A stretch of 5,258 nt of DNA from CAZWKQ01 sp964634005 (GTDB lineage: Bacteria; Bacteroidota; Bacteroidia; Bacteroidales; JACABE01), in the NCBI GenBank assembly GCA_964634005.1, contig CAZWKQ010000038.1, positions 1 through 5,258 on the forward strand, read 5' to 3'. Below, piece by piece: positions 1-5,211 of the stretch. Both the position numbers and the translations under genes were made by a program. Numbering within the stretch: position 1 is the first letter of the stretch; each line of letters starts with the position of its first letter. The notes beneath the pieces are model-generated. The model saw nothing but the letters and a program-made list of their open reading frames with translations. It searched no databases and was not told the DNA's origin.

Positions 1-55
1 CTGATTATTGTATTCTAAAAAATTATCTTTTTTATTTTTGTCGGACATTAATAAT

Positions 56-826
56 ATGAAAATAAGAAAAATGATAAAAATTGAAAATCTTACAGCAGAA
101 GAAATCCTTAAAAATGAACTTCCGATAGAAGAGTTGCTTAAAAACTCTTTTTATTATCCTGCATGTTACTTTGATAATGGAGTAATAAACCTTTATAAAA
201 ATGAGATTCAAAGTTACATTTACTGCGACTATTTTGTAAGCGAAGAAGTTTTTTTAGAAAAAATGAATGACTTTATAAGTGGATATAAAATTTTAGCACA
301 CAGACCTTTAAGGCCAGAAGAACTTATCCCTAATGGATGGTCAATGAAACTCCCTCCCAATTTTAATTTTAAGCATTATTTTCATTACAAATATATCTTT
401 AAGAAGCCTTTTGCACATTGGGCTGTTTATGAAAAATCTGATAGGTCCCTTGAAGATCGATCACCAAATAAAATAAGTTTAATTTATACTAATGGTGAAG
501 GTGTTGCCACTTATCAAGCACTTTATTGGTCTAATAGAAAAACAGCAAAAGCATTAGCAATAATTTGTCCGGGTAGTGGGTTTGGTGGTAACTGGACTCA
601 CTTCGAAACTATGAACGGACCATTAGGATGGGTAGTTTTGAATAATGCTTATGGCAAACCCGATACAATTTTCTTCGGCGGTGAAGGTTTTGGATACTAT
701 AACTTTCATTGGGATAATTACAAGCAAGAAAAAATTGTTAGCCCTTACTATTACAAACGAAATCCCCCCTATGGAGTAGTGACAGTATGGAAAAGTGAAA
801 AAAAAGAACGATTTCCATTCCTATAG
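56..826 (+). CDS. Conserved-looking hypothetical protein, function unknown
   Basis: I do not recognise this family. The frame is open from a TTG at 8, but ATG 56 (256 aa) or ATG 71 (251 aa, beginning MIKIENLTAEEIL) is the more natural start. ATG 71 has a purine-rich AAGAAAA just before it; I report 56 and cannot decide between them. The N-terminal third is acidic and helical in appearance (LTAEEILKNELPIEELLKNS). The C-terminal part is rich in Trp, Tyr, Phe and Gly, with segments such as GSGFGGNW, FGGEGFGYYNFHWDNY and YYYKRNPPYG. I see no signal peptide, no membrane segment and no catalytic motif I can name, so a soluble protein is likely. The reading frame has no lesion. A decayed copy of its last 75 or so codons lies at 1915-2158, and an IS982 remnant begins about 45 bp after its stop. 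No terminator hairpin is evident after the stop. Confidence 0.8.
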   Translation: MKIRKMIKIENLTAEEILKNELPIEELLKNSFYYPACYFDNGVINLYKNEIQSYIYCDYFVSEEVFLEKMNDFISGYKILAHRPLRPEELIPNGWSMKLPPNFNFKHYFHYKYIFKKPFAHWAVYEKSDRSLEDRSPNKISLIYTNGEGVATYQALYWSNRKTAKALAIICPGSGFGGNWTHFETMNGPLGWVVLNNAYGKPDTIFFGGEGFGYYNFHWDNYKQEKIVSPYYYKRNPPYGVVTVWKSEKKERFPFL

Positions 827-870
827 TCCTAAATCTTTGGAATAGATTCATTTTGGAAAATAAGTAAATA

Positions 871-1240
871 AACTCGTGGTGCATTATATAAAAAAAAGAA
901 AAAGTTGTTCATAAAATTAAAAAAAATCATATATTTGTTTGATATTCATTCAATTAAACCTTTTTGAGTCTGTAAACATTAAAATAGAAACACCTAAGAG
1001 AATCAATCAAAAAGACTTCAAACAATATCCAATTATCTTTAGAAAATCAAGAAAAAGAATAGAAACACTGTTTTCACAATTATGTCTCCGATTTATGATT
1101 AGACGAAATTATGCTAAAACATTCCAAGGGTTCAAAACTAGAATTTTAAGTAAAATAACTGCTCTTACATTCATTCAGTTTTTTGAATAAATTTATGTTT
1201 CATAGAAACTTAAATAATCTAAAAATTAATATCTGCTGAT
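871..1240 (+). mobile_element. IS982-family remnant A: left end fused to transposase C-terminus
   Basis: Positions 871 to about 950 closely resemble the segment starting at 1541. Both begin AAAC, carry a (G/A)GTG(C/T)ATTAT motif, then an A-rich run and the shared AAAAAGTTGTT, and lead into an AT-rich leader. I take this as the left end of the same element type. In this copy the leader joins, near 942-956, directly to the C-terminal third of the transposase, so most of the gene is missing. No inverted copy of the left end is seen after 1240, so the right terminus is absent or unrecognisable. Boundaries are approximate. Confidence 0.7.
945..1240 (+). pseudogene. IS982-family transposase, C-terminal fragment, frameshifted
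   Basis: The translation reads IQLNLFESVNIKIETPKR, then NQKDFK, then a stretch around FRKSRKRIETLFSQLC, RRNYAKTFQGFKTRILSKITALT. This is the conserved C-terminal part of IS982-family DDE transposases; the Glu of RIETLFSQL is in the region of the last catalytic acidic residue of that family (from memory of the family, not an alignment). A run of six T near 1181-1187 appears to hold one extra T. As written, the frame stops at 1190; removing one T continues it as QFLNKFMFHRNLNNLKINIC to a TGA at 1238-1240, which restores the usual family ending. The N-terminal two thirds are missing, so the fragment cannot encode an active transposase. Confidence 0.8.
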
Positions 1241-1261
1241 AATGAACTAAGTGTTTATAAT

Positions 1262-1290
1262 AATTATTTATTAACAAATTATTTATTAAC
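1262..1290. repeat. 15-bp-period tandem direct repeat
   Basis: The 14-mer AATTATTTATTAAC occurs at 1262-1275 and again at 1277-1290, separated by one base. It lies in the short gap between IS remnant A and the start of the small ORF at 1305. It could be replication slippage in AT-rich DNA or an upstream element of the small ORF; nothing in the sequence decides this. Confidence 0.75.
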
Positions 1291-1304
1291 CTAAAAAAAA
1301 TAAT

Positions 1305-1541
1305 ATGAATAACCTTCACATTTACAATAAAATAAAAAAATATTTCGATAGATATAATGTTATTTTATACAAGTATATTACAGACATAGAGATAAAAGGT
1401 AATATTGTAACTATATACTATAAAATACCAAGCATGCTTAAAGATGATATTAATATACTTGAAAAAGACCTAATTGTCCATATATCTATGGCATTAGAAA
1501 CAAAATATATCGTACAAATACACTTTACAAATTATTTTTAA
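1305..1541 (+). CDS. Small hypothetical protein, 78 aa
   Basis: ATG 1305 follows an A-rich stretch (CTAAAAAAAATAAT), a plausible Bacteroidota-type translation start without Shine-Dalgarno. The product is Ile/Tyr/Lys-rich (MNNLHIYNKIKKYFDRYNV...), with alternating hydrophobic residues that look like beta strands (VILYKYITDIEIKGNIVTIYYKI) followed by an amphipathic helix-like segment. I recognise no domain, signal peptide or membrane span. The stop codon at 1539-1541 touches the left end of IS remnant B, so the original C-terminus may have been lost to that insertion. It sits alone between two dead IS fragments. It may be a real small gene, a truncated one, or a chance ORF in AT-rich DNA. Confidence 0.45.
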   Translation: MNNLHIYNKIKKYFDRYNVILYKYITDIEIKGNIVTIYYKIPSMLKDDINILEKDLIVHISMALETKYIVQIHFTNYF

Positions 1542-1914
1542 AACCATAGTGTATTATTTAAAAAAAGAAAAAGTTGTTGATTGAATTAAAAACAATTTGT
1601 ATATATATTTGGTAATCAATCATTTAAATATATAAACAGCTTTATTCAAATTTACAAAATTATTTTAATACAATTGCAAAAAATCGCTAAAACTGATAAT
1701 TTTTTTTAAGCCAATTATTCCGAAAATGTCTGATATTGAAATAATAGTCATTAACATTACTTCTGAATACATGTCGATTGATTCTGAACATCAGCTGTTT
1801 AGAACTTTGAAAAGGCACTTATTTAGATGGTTTAATTGAAAGAACTGTTTACTATAAACGTAAAAGAAAATTGTTTCCATGCATTGAAAATATTCGTAAA
1901 AAAATTGCATCCAA
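1541..1914 (+). mobile_element. IS982-family remnant B: left end plus transposase N-terminus
   Basis: The left end (from about 1541) matches that of remnant A at 871. About 91 bp further in, the transposase begins and continues for some 95 codons. It then breaks off near 1908-1920, where the sequence changes into a copy of the 3' part of the gene at 56-826. No right terminus is present. Because A and B both carry a left end, they come from two separate insertions or from a duplication, not from one element split in two. Confidence 0.7.
1632..1914 (+). pseudogene. IS982-family transposase, N-terminal fragment with three lesions
   Basis: Reading across frames gives NSFIQIYKIILIQLQKIAKT, then DNFFKPIIPKMSDIEI, then SEYMSIDSEHQLFRTLK / GTYLDGLIERTVYYKRKRK, then LFPCIENIRKKIASKF. 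This is the characteristic N-terminus of Bacteroidota IS982 transposases (MSDIE, EYMSIDSE, IERxVYxKRKRKLF). Three lesions are visible: the expected ATG is ATA at 1632-1634; the T-run at 1700-1707 has one T too many; and the A-run at 1810-1813 has one A too many. The catalytic region that would follow (family pattern FEDYFIVDSMP) is missing. The gene is dead. Confidence 0.82.
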
Positions 1915-2158
1915 ATTCACTTCGAAAATATGAACGGACCAATAGCATGGGTAGTTTTGAAGAATAGATATGCAAACCCTATACAATTTTCTATGGCGGT
2001 TACGGTCATGGATACTATAACTTTAAATGGGATAATTATAATAAGGGAAAATATATTAGACCCTACTATTACGACCGAAATCCTCCCCATGGAAAAGTGA
2101 AAAAATGAACGATATCCATTCCAATAGTCTAAATCTTTGAAAAAAAATTGCATTTGAT
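1915..2158 (+). pseudogene. Decayed partial duplicate of the 3' end of the gene at 56-826
   Basis: The DNA matches about 598-856 at most positions, for example CACTTCGAAA..ATGAACGGACCA, GGATACTATAACTTT and TGGGATAATTA. Read across frames the protein is HFENMNGPIAWVVLKNRY / KPYTIFYGGYGHGYYNF / KWDNYNKGKYIRPYYYDRNPPHG. A single-base deletion near 1972-1975 shifts the frame. A second, about 16-bp deletion lies between ATGG direct repeats: the parent has ATGG, 12 bases, ATGG, while this copy has one ATGG. Homology continues past the parent stop (TAGTC, CTAAATCTTTG) to about 2158, so non-coding 3' flank was duplicated too. The 5' two thirds of the gene are absent. Confidence 0.85.
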
Positions 2159-2160
2159 AC

Positions 2161-4383
2161 TTGAACTTAATAAATATTATTACCTTTGAAAAAAAATTGG
2201 ATTATATTTTGGAGCAGTCAGTTAAAACAAACCTAAATGCTTTGAATGACAAACAACAAGAAGCAGTTATAAGTGAAGAAAAACGACTTTTAGTTTTGGC
2301 TGGTGCCGGTTCTGGTAAAACAAAAACACTTTTACAAAAACTTATATATCTCATTGAAGAAAAAAAGGTAAGTCCATCAAGTATTCTTGCAATTACATTT
2401 ACTAAAAATGCAACAAATGAAATGATTGACCGCTTAATCATTTCTGCCGATAAAACAGGAGATTACGAAAAACTTCTATTTGACAAAAGAGTAAGTAAAG
2501 GTGACAAGGATAGAGAAAGATATATTCAGCAGAAAAAAAATAAATGGATTGACGGATTAACTATCAAAACATTTCATTCCTTTTGTTATAGTATTTTGAG
2601 AAATTATGGTGTAAACGAATTCGACAATAAGTTTAGAATTATAGGAGATGAAAAAAGAGACGATGAAGATGAACTATCAAAACATGTAGCACCAGAAACG
2701 GTTTTTGAGGTTGTTCATAAGTTACTTATCGAACAATGTGAAGATACTGAATATCTTTTACAATTAAAGCGTTACATACTTGATTATATAATTGATAAAA
2801 TTCATTTAAAGAAGGCAGACCCAAAATTTTTACCAAAAGACGGTAAGTATTTTACAACTCTTGATGGAACAAAAGTCCGTTCCAAATCCGAACAATTTAT
2901 AGCTGACTGGCTATACAGACACAGCATTAAATATGAATATGAGCCATTGCTTAATGTTAAAGACTTTTCATTTCACCCCGATTTTTATATTCCGGCCGCT
3001 AACCTTTACATTGAACATATCAGCGAAAAAAGTTATTCTACTCAAAACAAAGAGGAACAGTTTAAAAAAGGCAATTTACTCCTTGTAAAGACATTTGAGA
3101 GTATGACAACAGACTCTGCATTATTTAACCACACACTCGATAAAATTGTAAAAAATCGTTTACCATCAAATTACCACAAAACCGTTACCTTAAATTTTAA
3201 GGAGGAATTTCATGGTTATCAAGAAGATGTTAAGGATTTTGTTCAACAAATCATGAGAATTACTGACATGATAAAAGTTGAAAACAATGACATTGATTCG
3301 GTTTTAGAAAATGCCCGTAAAGACCAACACGAAAGAGTCCGAAATTTTTATGAACTGGCTAATCCAATCGTTAAAAAATATATTAACTACTGCACTGACA
3401 AATCATATCTTGATTTTAATGATTTGATTTCACGAAGCATTTCATTATTTAAAAACTATCCGGATATTTCAAATAAATACAAGAGTAAATATAAATATAT
3501 ATTGGTCGATGAGTTTCAAGATGTAAATAATTTGCAGGTAGATTTAATTAAACTTTTACTTACCGACCAAACGCAACTGTTTTGCGTTGGAGACGATTGG
3601 CAAAGTATTTATGGCTTTCGTGGCTCTAATGTGAGTTATATTATTGAGTTTGAAAAGCATTTTAAAAATGCAAAGATAATTAAGCTCAATCTAAATTACA
3701 GGAGTACCCAAAATATTGTTGGGGCGAGTAATGAAGTAATAAAACACAACAAATTTAAGGTAGAAAAGGAAGTTAAAGCATCAAAAAAATCGGAACATAA
3801 AATAGTTGTTTATGCCGGTAATAGTGAAGAAGAAAATTTACAATTTTGCTTTGATAAGGTTCGTGAACTTTTAGATGATGGATTAAACAATGATGAAATA
3901 CTTTTTTTGTACCGAAGAAATAAAATGTTTATCCCTTACTTCTATAAATTTAAAAATGAAGGAATAAAAGTTCAGGGAAAAACTATTCATGCCTCTAAAG
4001 GACTTGAGGCTAAAGTTGTTTTTATTATAGGTTTGACAGAAGGCTATGGGGGTTTCCCTGATATCTGGTTAGAGGACAGAATATTTCAAGTTATAAAAAA
4101 AGCTAACCATGATTTGTTAATGGAAGAAGAAAGAAGATTGTTTTATGTTGCTATAACAAGAGCTAAGGATAAACTTTTCCTAATTACCGAAAAAGGAAAT
4201 GAATCAAGTTTCCTTAAAGAAATTCCTGATGTGTTTACTGTAAGAACAACTTTACCATTAAAGTCAATAGTTGATAAGGTAATAACTTGTAACAATTGTT
4301 TTAGTCAATTAGAAAAACTTTGGGTTGTTTGTCCTTACTGTGGGCAAAAAATAAAAGAACCAGAAAATGGACTTGATAATTGA
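2161..4383 (+). CDS. UvrD/Rep-type SF1 helicase (helicase IV-like) with nuclease-like insert and zinc ribbon
   Basis: This 740-aa product is predicted to be an ATP-dependent 3'-5' DNA helicase or translocase of superfamily 1A. All motifs are present: Q motif LNDKQQEAV (28-36), Walker A GAGSGKT (48-54), Ia AITFTKNATNEM (77-88), Ib TFHSF (137-141), II VDEFQD (449-454), III GDDWQSIYGFRG (477-488), IV NYRST (512-516), V HASKGLE (610-616) and VI LFYVAITRAKD (660-670). An insert at about 240-290 has a PD-(D/E)XK-like pattern: RSKSE (E244), HPDF (D274) and YIEH (E285), with His in place of the usual Lys. Helicase IV relatives carry a similar insert. A CxxC-x10-CxxC zinc ribbon lies at C710, C713, C724 and C727. 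The TTG start at 2161 directly follows an in-frame TGA, no in-frame ATG occurs before residue 88, and no RBS is visible. Helicase IV-like proteins usually have more sequence before the Q motif, so the 5' end may be truncated. A repair or defence role is possible but unproven. Confidence 0.9.
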   Translation: MNLINIITFEKKLDYILEQSVKTNLNALNDKQQEAVISEEKRLLVLAGAGSGKTKTLLQKLIYLIEEKKVSPSSILAITFTKNATNEMIDRLIISADKTGDYEKLLFDKRVSKGDKDRERYIQQKKNKWIDGLTIKTFHSFCYSILRNYGVNEFDNKFRIIGDEKRDDEDELSKHVAPETVFEVVHKLLIEQCEDTEYLLQLKRYILDYIIDKIHLKKADPKFLPKDGKYFTTLDGTKVRSKSEQFIADWLYRHSIKYEYEPLLNVKDFSFHPDFYIPAANLYIEHISEKSYSTQNKEEQFKKGNLLLVKTFESMTTDSALFNHTLDKIVKNRLPSNYHKTVTLNFKEEFHGYQEDVKDFVQQIMRITDMIKVENNDIDSVLENARKDQHERVRNFYELANPIVKKYINYCTDKSYLDFNDLISRSISLFKNYPDISNKYKSKYKYILVDEFQDVNNLQVDLIKLLLTDQTQLFCVGDDWQSIYGFRGSNVSYIIEFEKHFKNAKIIKLNLNYRSTQNIVGASNEVIKHNKFKVEKEVKASKKSEHKIVVYAGNSEEENLQFCFDKVRELLDDGLNNDEILFLYRRNKMFIPYFYKFKNEGIKVQGKTIHASKGLEAKVVFIIGLTEGYGGFPDIWLEDRIFQVIKKANHDLLMEEERRLFYVAITRAKDKLFLITEKGNESSFLKEIPDVFTVRTTLPLKSIVDKVITCNNCFSQLEKLWVVCPYCGQKIKEPENGLDN

Positions 4384-4545
4384 ACAGTTAATTTAAAAAG
4401 CATAGCCGGTAACTCATCATGTTATAGTTTATAATGGTTATGGTGAAATTTGGAATTTTTGGCTCATAAAAGAATAAAATTTAGTTATAAACTGATATTA
4501 AATCGCTTAATAACTCGCATTACAACATCCTTTCAACGTTAATCA
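4384..4545. other. Intergenic region between convergent units, no gene seen
   Basis: No convincing ORF, tRNA or strong terminator was found between the helicase stop and the end of the 5S-tail array. The one structure seen is a perfect 9-bp inverted repeat, AGTTTATAA at 4426-4434 and TTATAAACT at 4485-4493, with 50 bp between the arms. It is AT-rich enough to be chance. Confidence 0.5.
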
Positions 4546-4593
4546 TCACATACTCTCCCATCCCGATGGTTCGGGACAGTAACATCTACGATG
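4546..4593 (-). pseudogene. Partial 5S rRNA 3' tail, last and most truncated unit
   Basis: The minus strand reads CATCGTAGATGTTACTGTCC, then CGAACCATCGGGATGGGAGA, then GTATGT. It loses similarity before the final GTCGCCGCC, so it lacks the 3' terminus, and no terminator hairpin follows. Its GAGTATGT matches the 5S gene at 5212-5258 rather than the GAGTTAAGT of units 1 and 3. This marks the distal edge of the array. Confidence 0.75.
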
Positions 4594-4607
4594 TTTTTTG
4601 TTGACAC

Positions 4608-4641
4608 AAAAACAAAAAAGCCCCATCAACTGATGAGGCTT
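4608..4641 (-). terminator. Terminator hairpin after 5S tail unit 3
   Basis: On the minus strand the stem is AAGCCTCATC / GATGGGGCTT with loop AGTT, followed by T6 and a second T5 tract. The loop matches that of the terminator after the 5S gene. Confidence 0.8.
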
Positions 4642-4655
4642 ATGTAGAAAATTTT

Positions 4656-4709
4656 GGCGGCGACTTAACTCTCCCATCCCGATGGTTCGGGACAGTACCA
4701 TCTGCGATG
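4656..4709 (-). pseudogene. Partial 5S rRNA 3' tail, repeat unit 3
   Basis: The minus strand reads CATCGCAGATGGTACTGTCC, then CGAACCATCGGGATGGGAGA, then GTTAAGTCGCCGCC. It appears to be the least altered copy of the repeat version, with the extended helix IV intact. Confidence 0.8.
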
Positions 4710-4724
4710 TTTTTTTATTGACAC

Positions 4725-4757
4725 AAAAACAAAAAGCCCCATCGACTGATGAGGCTT
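4725..4757 (-). terminator. Terminator hairpin after 5S tail unit 2
   Basis: On the minus strand the stem is AAGCCTCATC / GATGGGGCTT with loop AGTC, followed by T5 and then GTTTTTG. The lower stem is 2 bp shorter than in the copy after the 5S gene. Confidence 0.8.
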
Positions 4758-4771
4758 CTGTAGAAAATTTT

Positions 4772-4825
4772 GGCAGCGACTTATCTCTCCCATCCCGATG
4801 GTTCGGGACAGTACCATCTGTGATG
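4772..4825 (-). pseudogene. Partial 5S rRNA 3' tail, repeat unit 2
   Basis: The minus strand reads CATCACAGATGGTACTGTCC, then CGAACCATCGGGATGGGAGA, then GATAAGTCGCTGCC. It is the same truncated 5S tail with point differences (CACAG for CGCAG, GCTGCC for GCCGCC). No terminator hairpin directly precedes it in transcription order across the interruption, but one follows at 4725-4757. Confidence 0.8.
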
Positions 4826-4859
4826 TTTTTTTGTTGTTTCCCCACAAAACAAAAAAAGC

Positions 4860-5047
4860 ACATTTTTGACCTATATAAAACTGGAAAGCATTAAGGCAGG
4901 GATTATTAATGTTTTATGCTATTCTATTAAAGGTTGGGATTGTTTGATGGATTATTTAAATAAAATTCACCACAGAGAGCACAGAGGAACACAGAGAAAA
5001 AAAACTCTGCGCCGCTCCGTGACCTCTGTGGTGTAAACAAATTTTCT
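4860..5047. mobile_element. Probable insertion interrupting the 5S-tail array
   Basis: The spacing from 5S tail end to terminator GCCCC is 27 bp in an uninterrupted unit but 235 bp here, so about 208 bp is extra. It contains the CACAGAG palindrome and about 100 bp of AT-rich sequence I do not recognise. Similar A-rich linker sequences flank it (CAAAACAAAAAAAGC at 4845-4859 and CAAAAACAAAAAGC at 5048-5061), which could be a target-site duplication or simply repeat sequence. There is no coding capacity beyond short chance ORFs. Confidence 0.5.
4968..5033. repeat. Large imperfect palindrome of CACAGAG motifs
   Basis: Two 29-bp arms (4968-4996 and 5005-5033) flank an 8-A loop. The left arm is CACCACAGAGAGCACAGAGG and on to ACACAGAG; the inverted right arm reads CACCACAGAGGTCACGGAGC and on to GCGCAGAG. 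The arms differ at only a few positions. Palindromes of this CACCACAGAG type are, to my knowledge, dispersed intergenic repeats in many environmental bacteria. Here it lies in the extra DNA that interrupts the 5S-tail array. Confidence 0.85.
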
Positions 5048-5048
5048 C

Positions 5049-5083
5049 AAAAACAAAAAGCCCCATCGTTTGATGAGGCTTTT
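5049..5083 (-). terminator. Terminator hairpin after 5S tail unit 1
   Basis: The stem is identical to that after the 5S gene (AAAAGCCTCATC / GATGGGGCTTTT), but the loop is AAAC instead of AGTT. A T tract follows on the minus strand. Confidence 0.8.
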
Positions 5084-5095
5084 GTAGAAAATTTT

Positions 5096-5150
5096 GGCGG
5101 CGACTTAACTCTCACATCCCGATGGTTCGGGACAGTACCATCTGCGACAT
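5096..5150 (-). pseudogene. Partial 5S rRNA 3' tail, repeat unit 1 downstream of the 5S gene
   Basis: The minus strand reads GTCGCAGATGGTACTGTCCC, then GAACCATCGGGATGTGAGAG, then TTAAGTCGCCGCC. It shares the 5S 3' half with 5212-5258 but lacks the 5' half of a 5S gene and has a longer helix IV (TCCCGA/TCGGGA, loop ACCA). It has GTGAGAG where the other copies have GGGAGAG. Confidence 0.8.
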
Positions 5151-5163
5151 TTTTTGTTGACAC

Positions 5164-5198
5164 AAAAACAAAAAGCCCCATCAACTGATGAGGCTTTT
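5164..5198 (-). terminator. Rho-independent terminator of the 5S rRNA (rRNA operon)
   Basis: On the minus strand a 12-bp stem AAAAGCCTCATC / GATGGGGCTTTT (one G-T pair) with loop AGTT is followed by a T tract and a second TTTTTG. It begins about 14 nt after the end of the 5S rRNA. Confidence 0.85.
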
Positions 5199-5211
5199 GT
5201 TAGAAAATTTT

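Noticed and set aside
8..55. TTG start at 8 giving a hydrophobic leader (YSKKLSFLFLSD) for the first gene
   Set aside because: It is short, has no signal-peptide cleavage pattern, and two ATG codons at 56 and 71 fit better.
1917..2153. Minus-strand 78-codon ORF
   Set aside because: It is the antisense shadow of the decayed gene duplicate, and its sequence shows no independent support.
2202..2441. Minus-strand 79-codon ORF
   Set aside because: It lies wholly antisense to the conserved Walker A and Ia region of the helicase.
3199..3256. AAGGAGG followed by an ATG inside the helicase gene, suggesting an internal start
   Set aside because: The ATG is out of frame and its frame closes after 14 codons; the purine run is explained by Lys-Glu-Glu codons, and Bacteroidota rarely depend on such sites.
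4400..4435. GCCGGTAAC ... GTTATAG as an integron attC-like site
   Set aside because: The core motifs do not match RYYYAAC/GTTRRRY well, and no cassette ORF or integrase is present.
4596..4612. TTGACA on the plus strand in the array linker as a -35 promoter box
   Set aside because: No fitting -10 element follows, the main sigma factor of Bacteroidota uses a different consensus, and the motif is simply part of the amplified linker.
4546..4894. Overlapping ORFs on both strands through the 5S-tail array (60-105 codons)
   Set aside because: They consist of translated 5S-tail and terminator repeats; the internal protein repeat simply follows the 116-bp DNA period, and no start signals support them.
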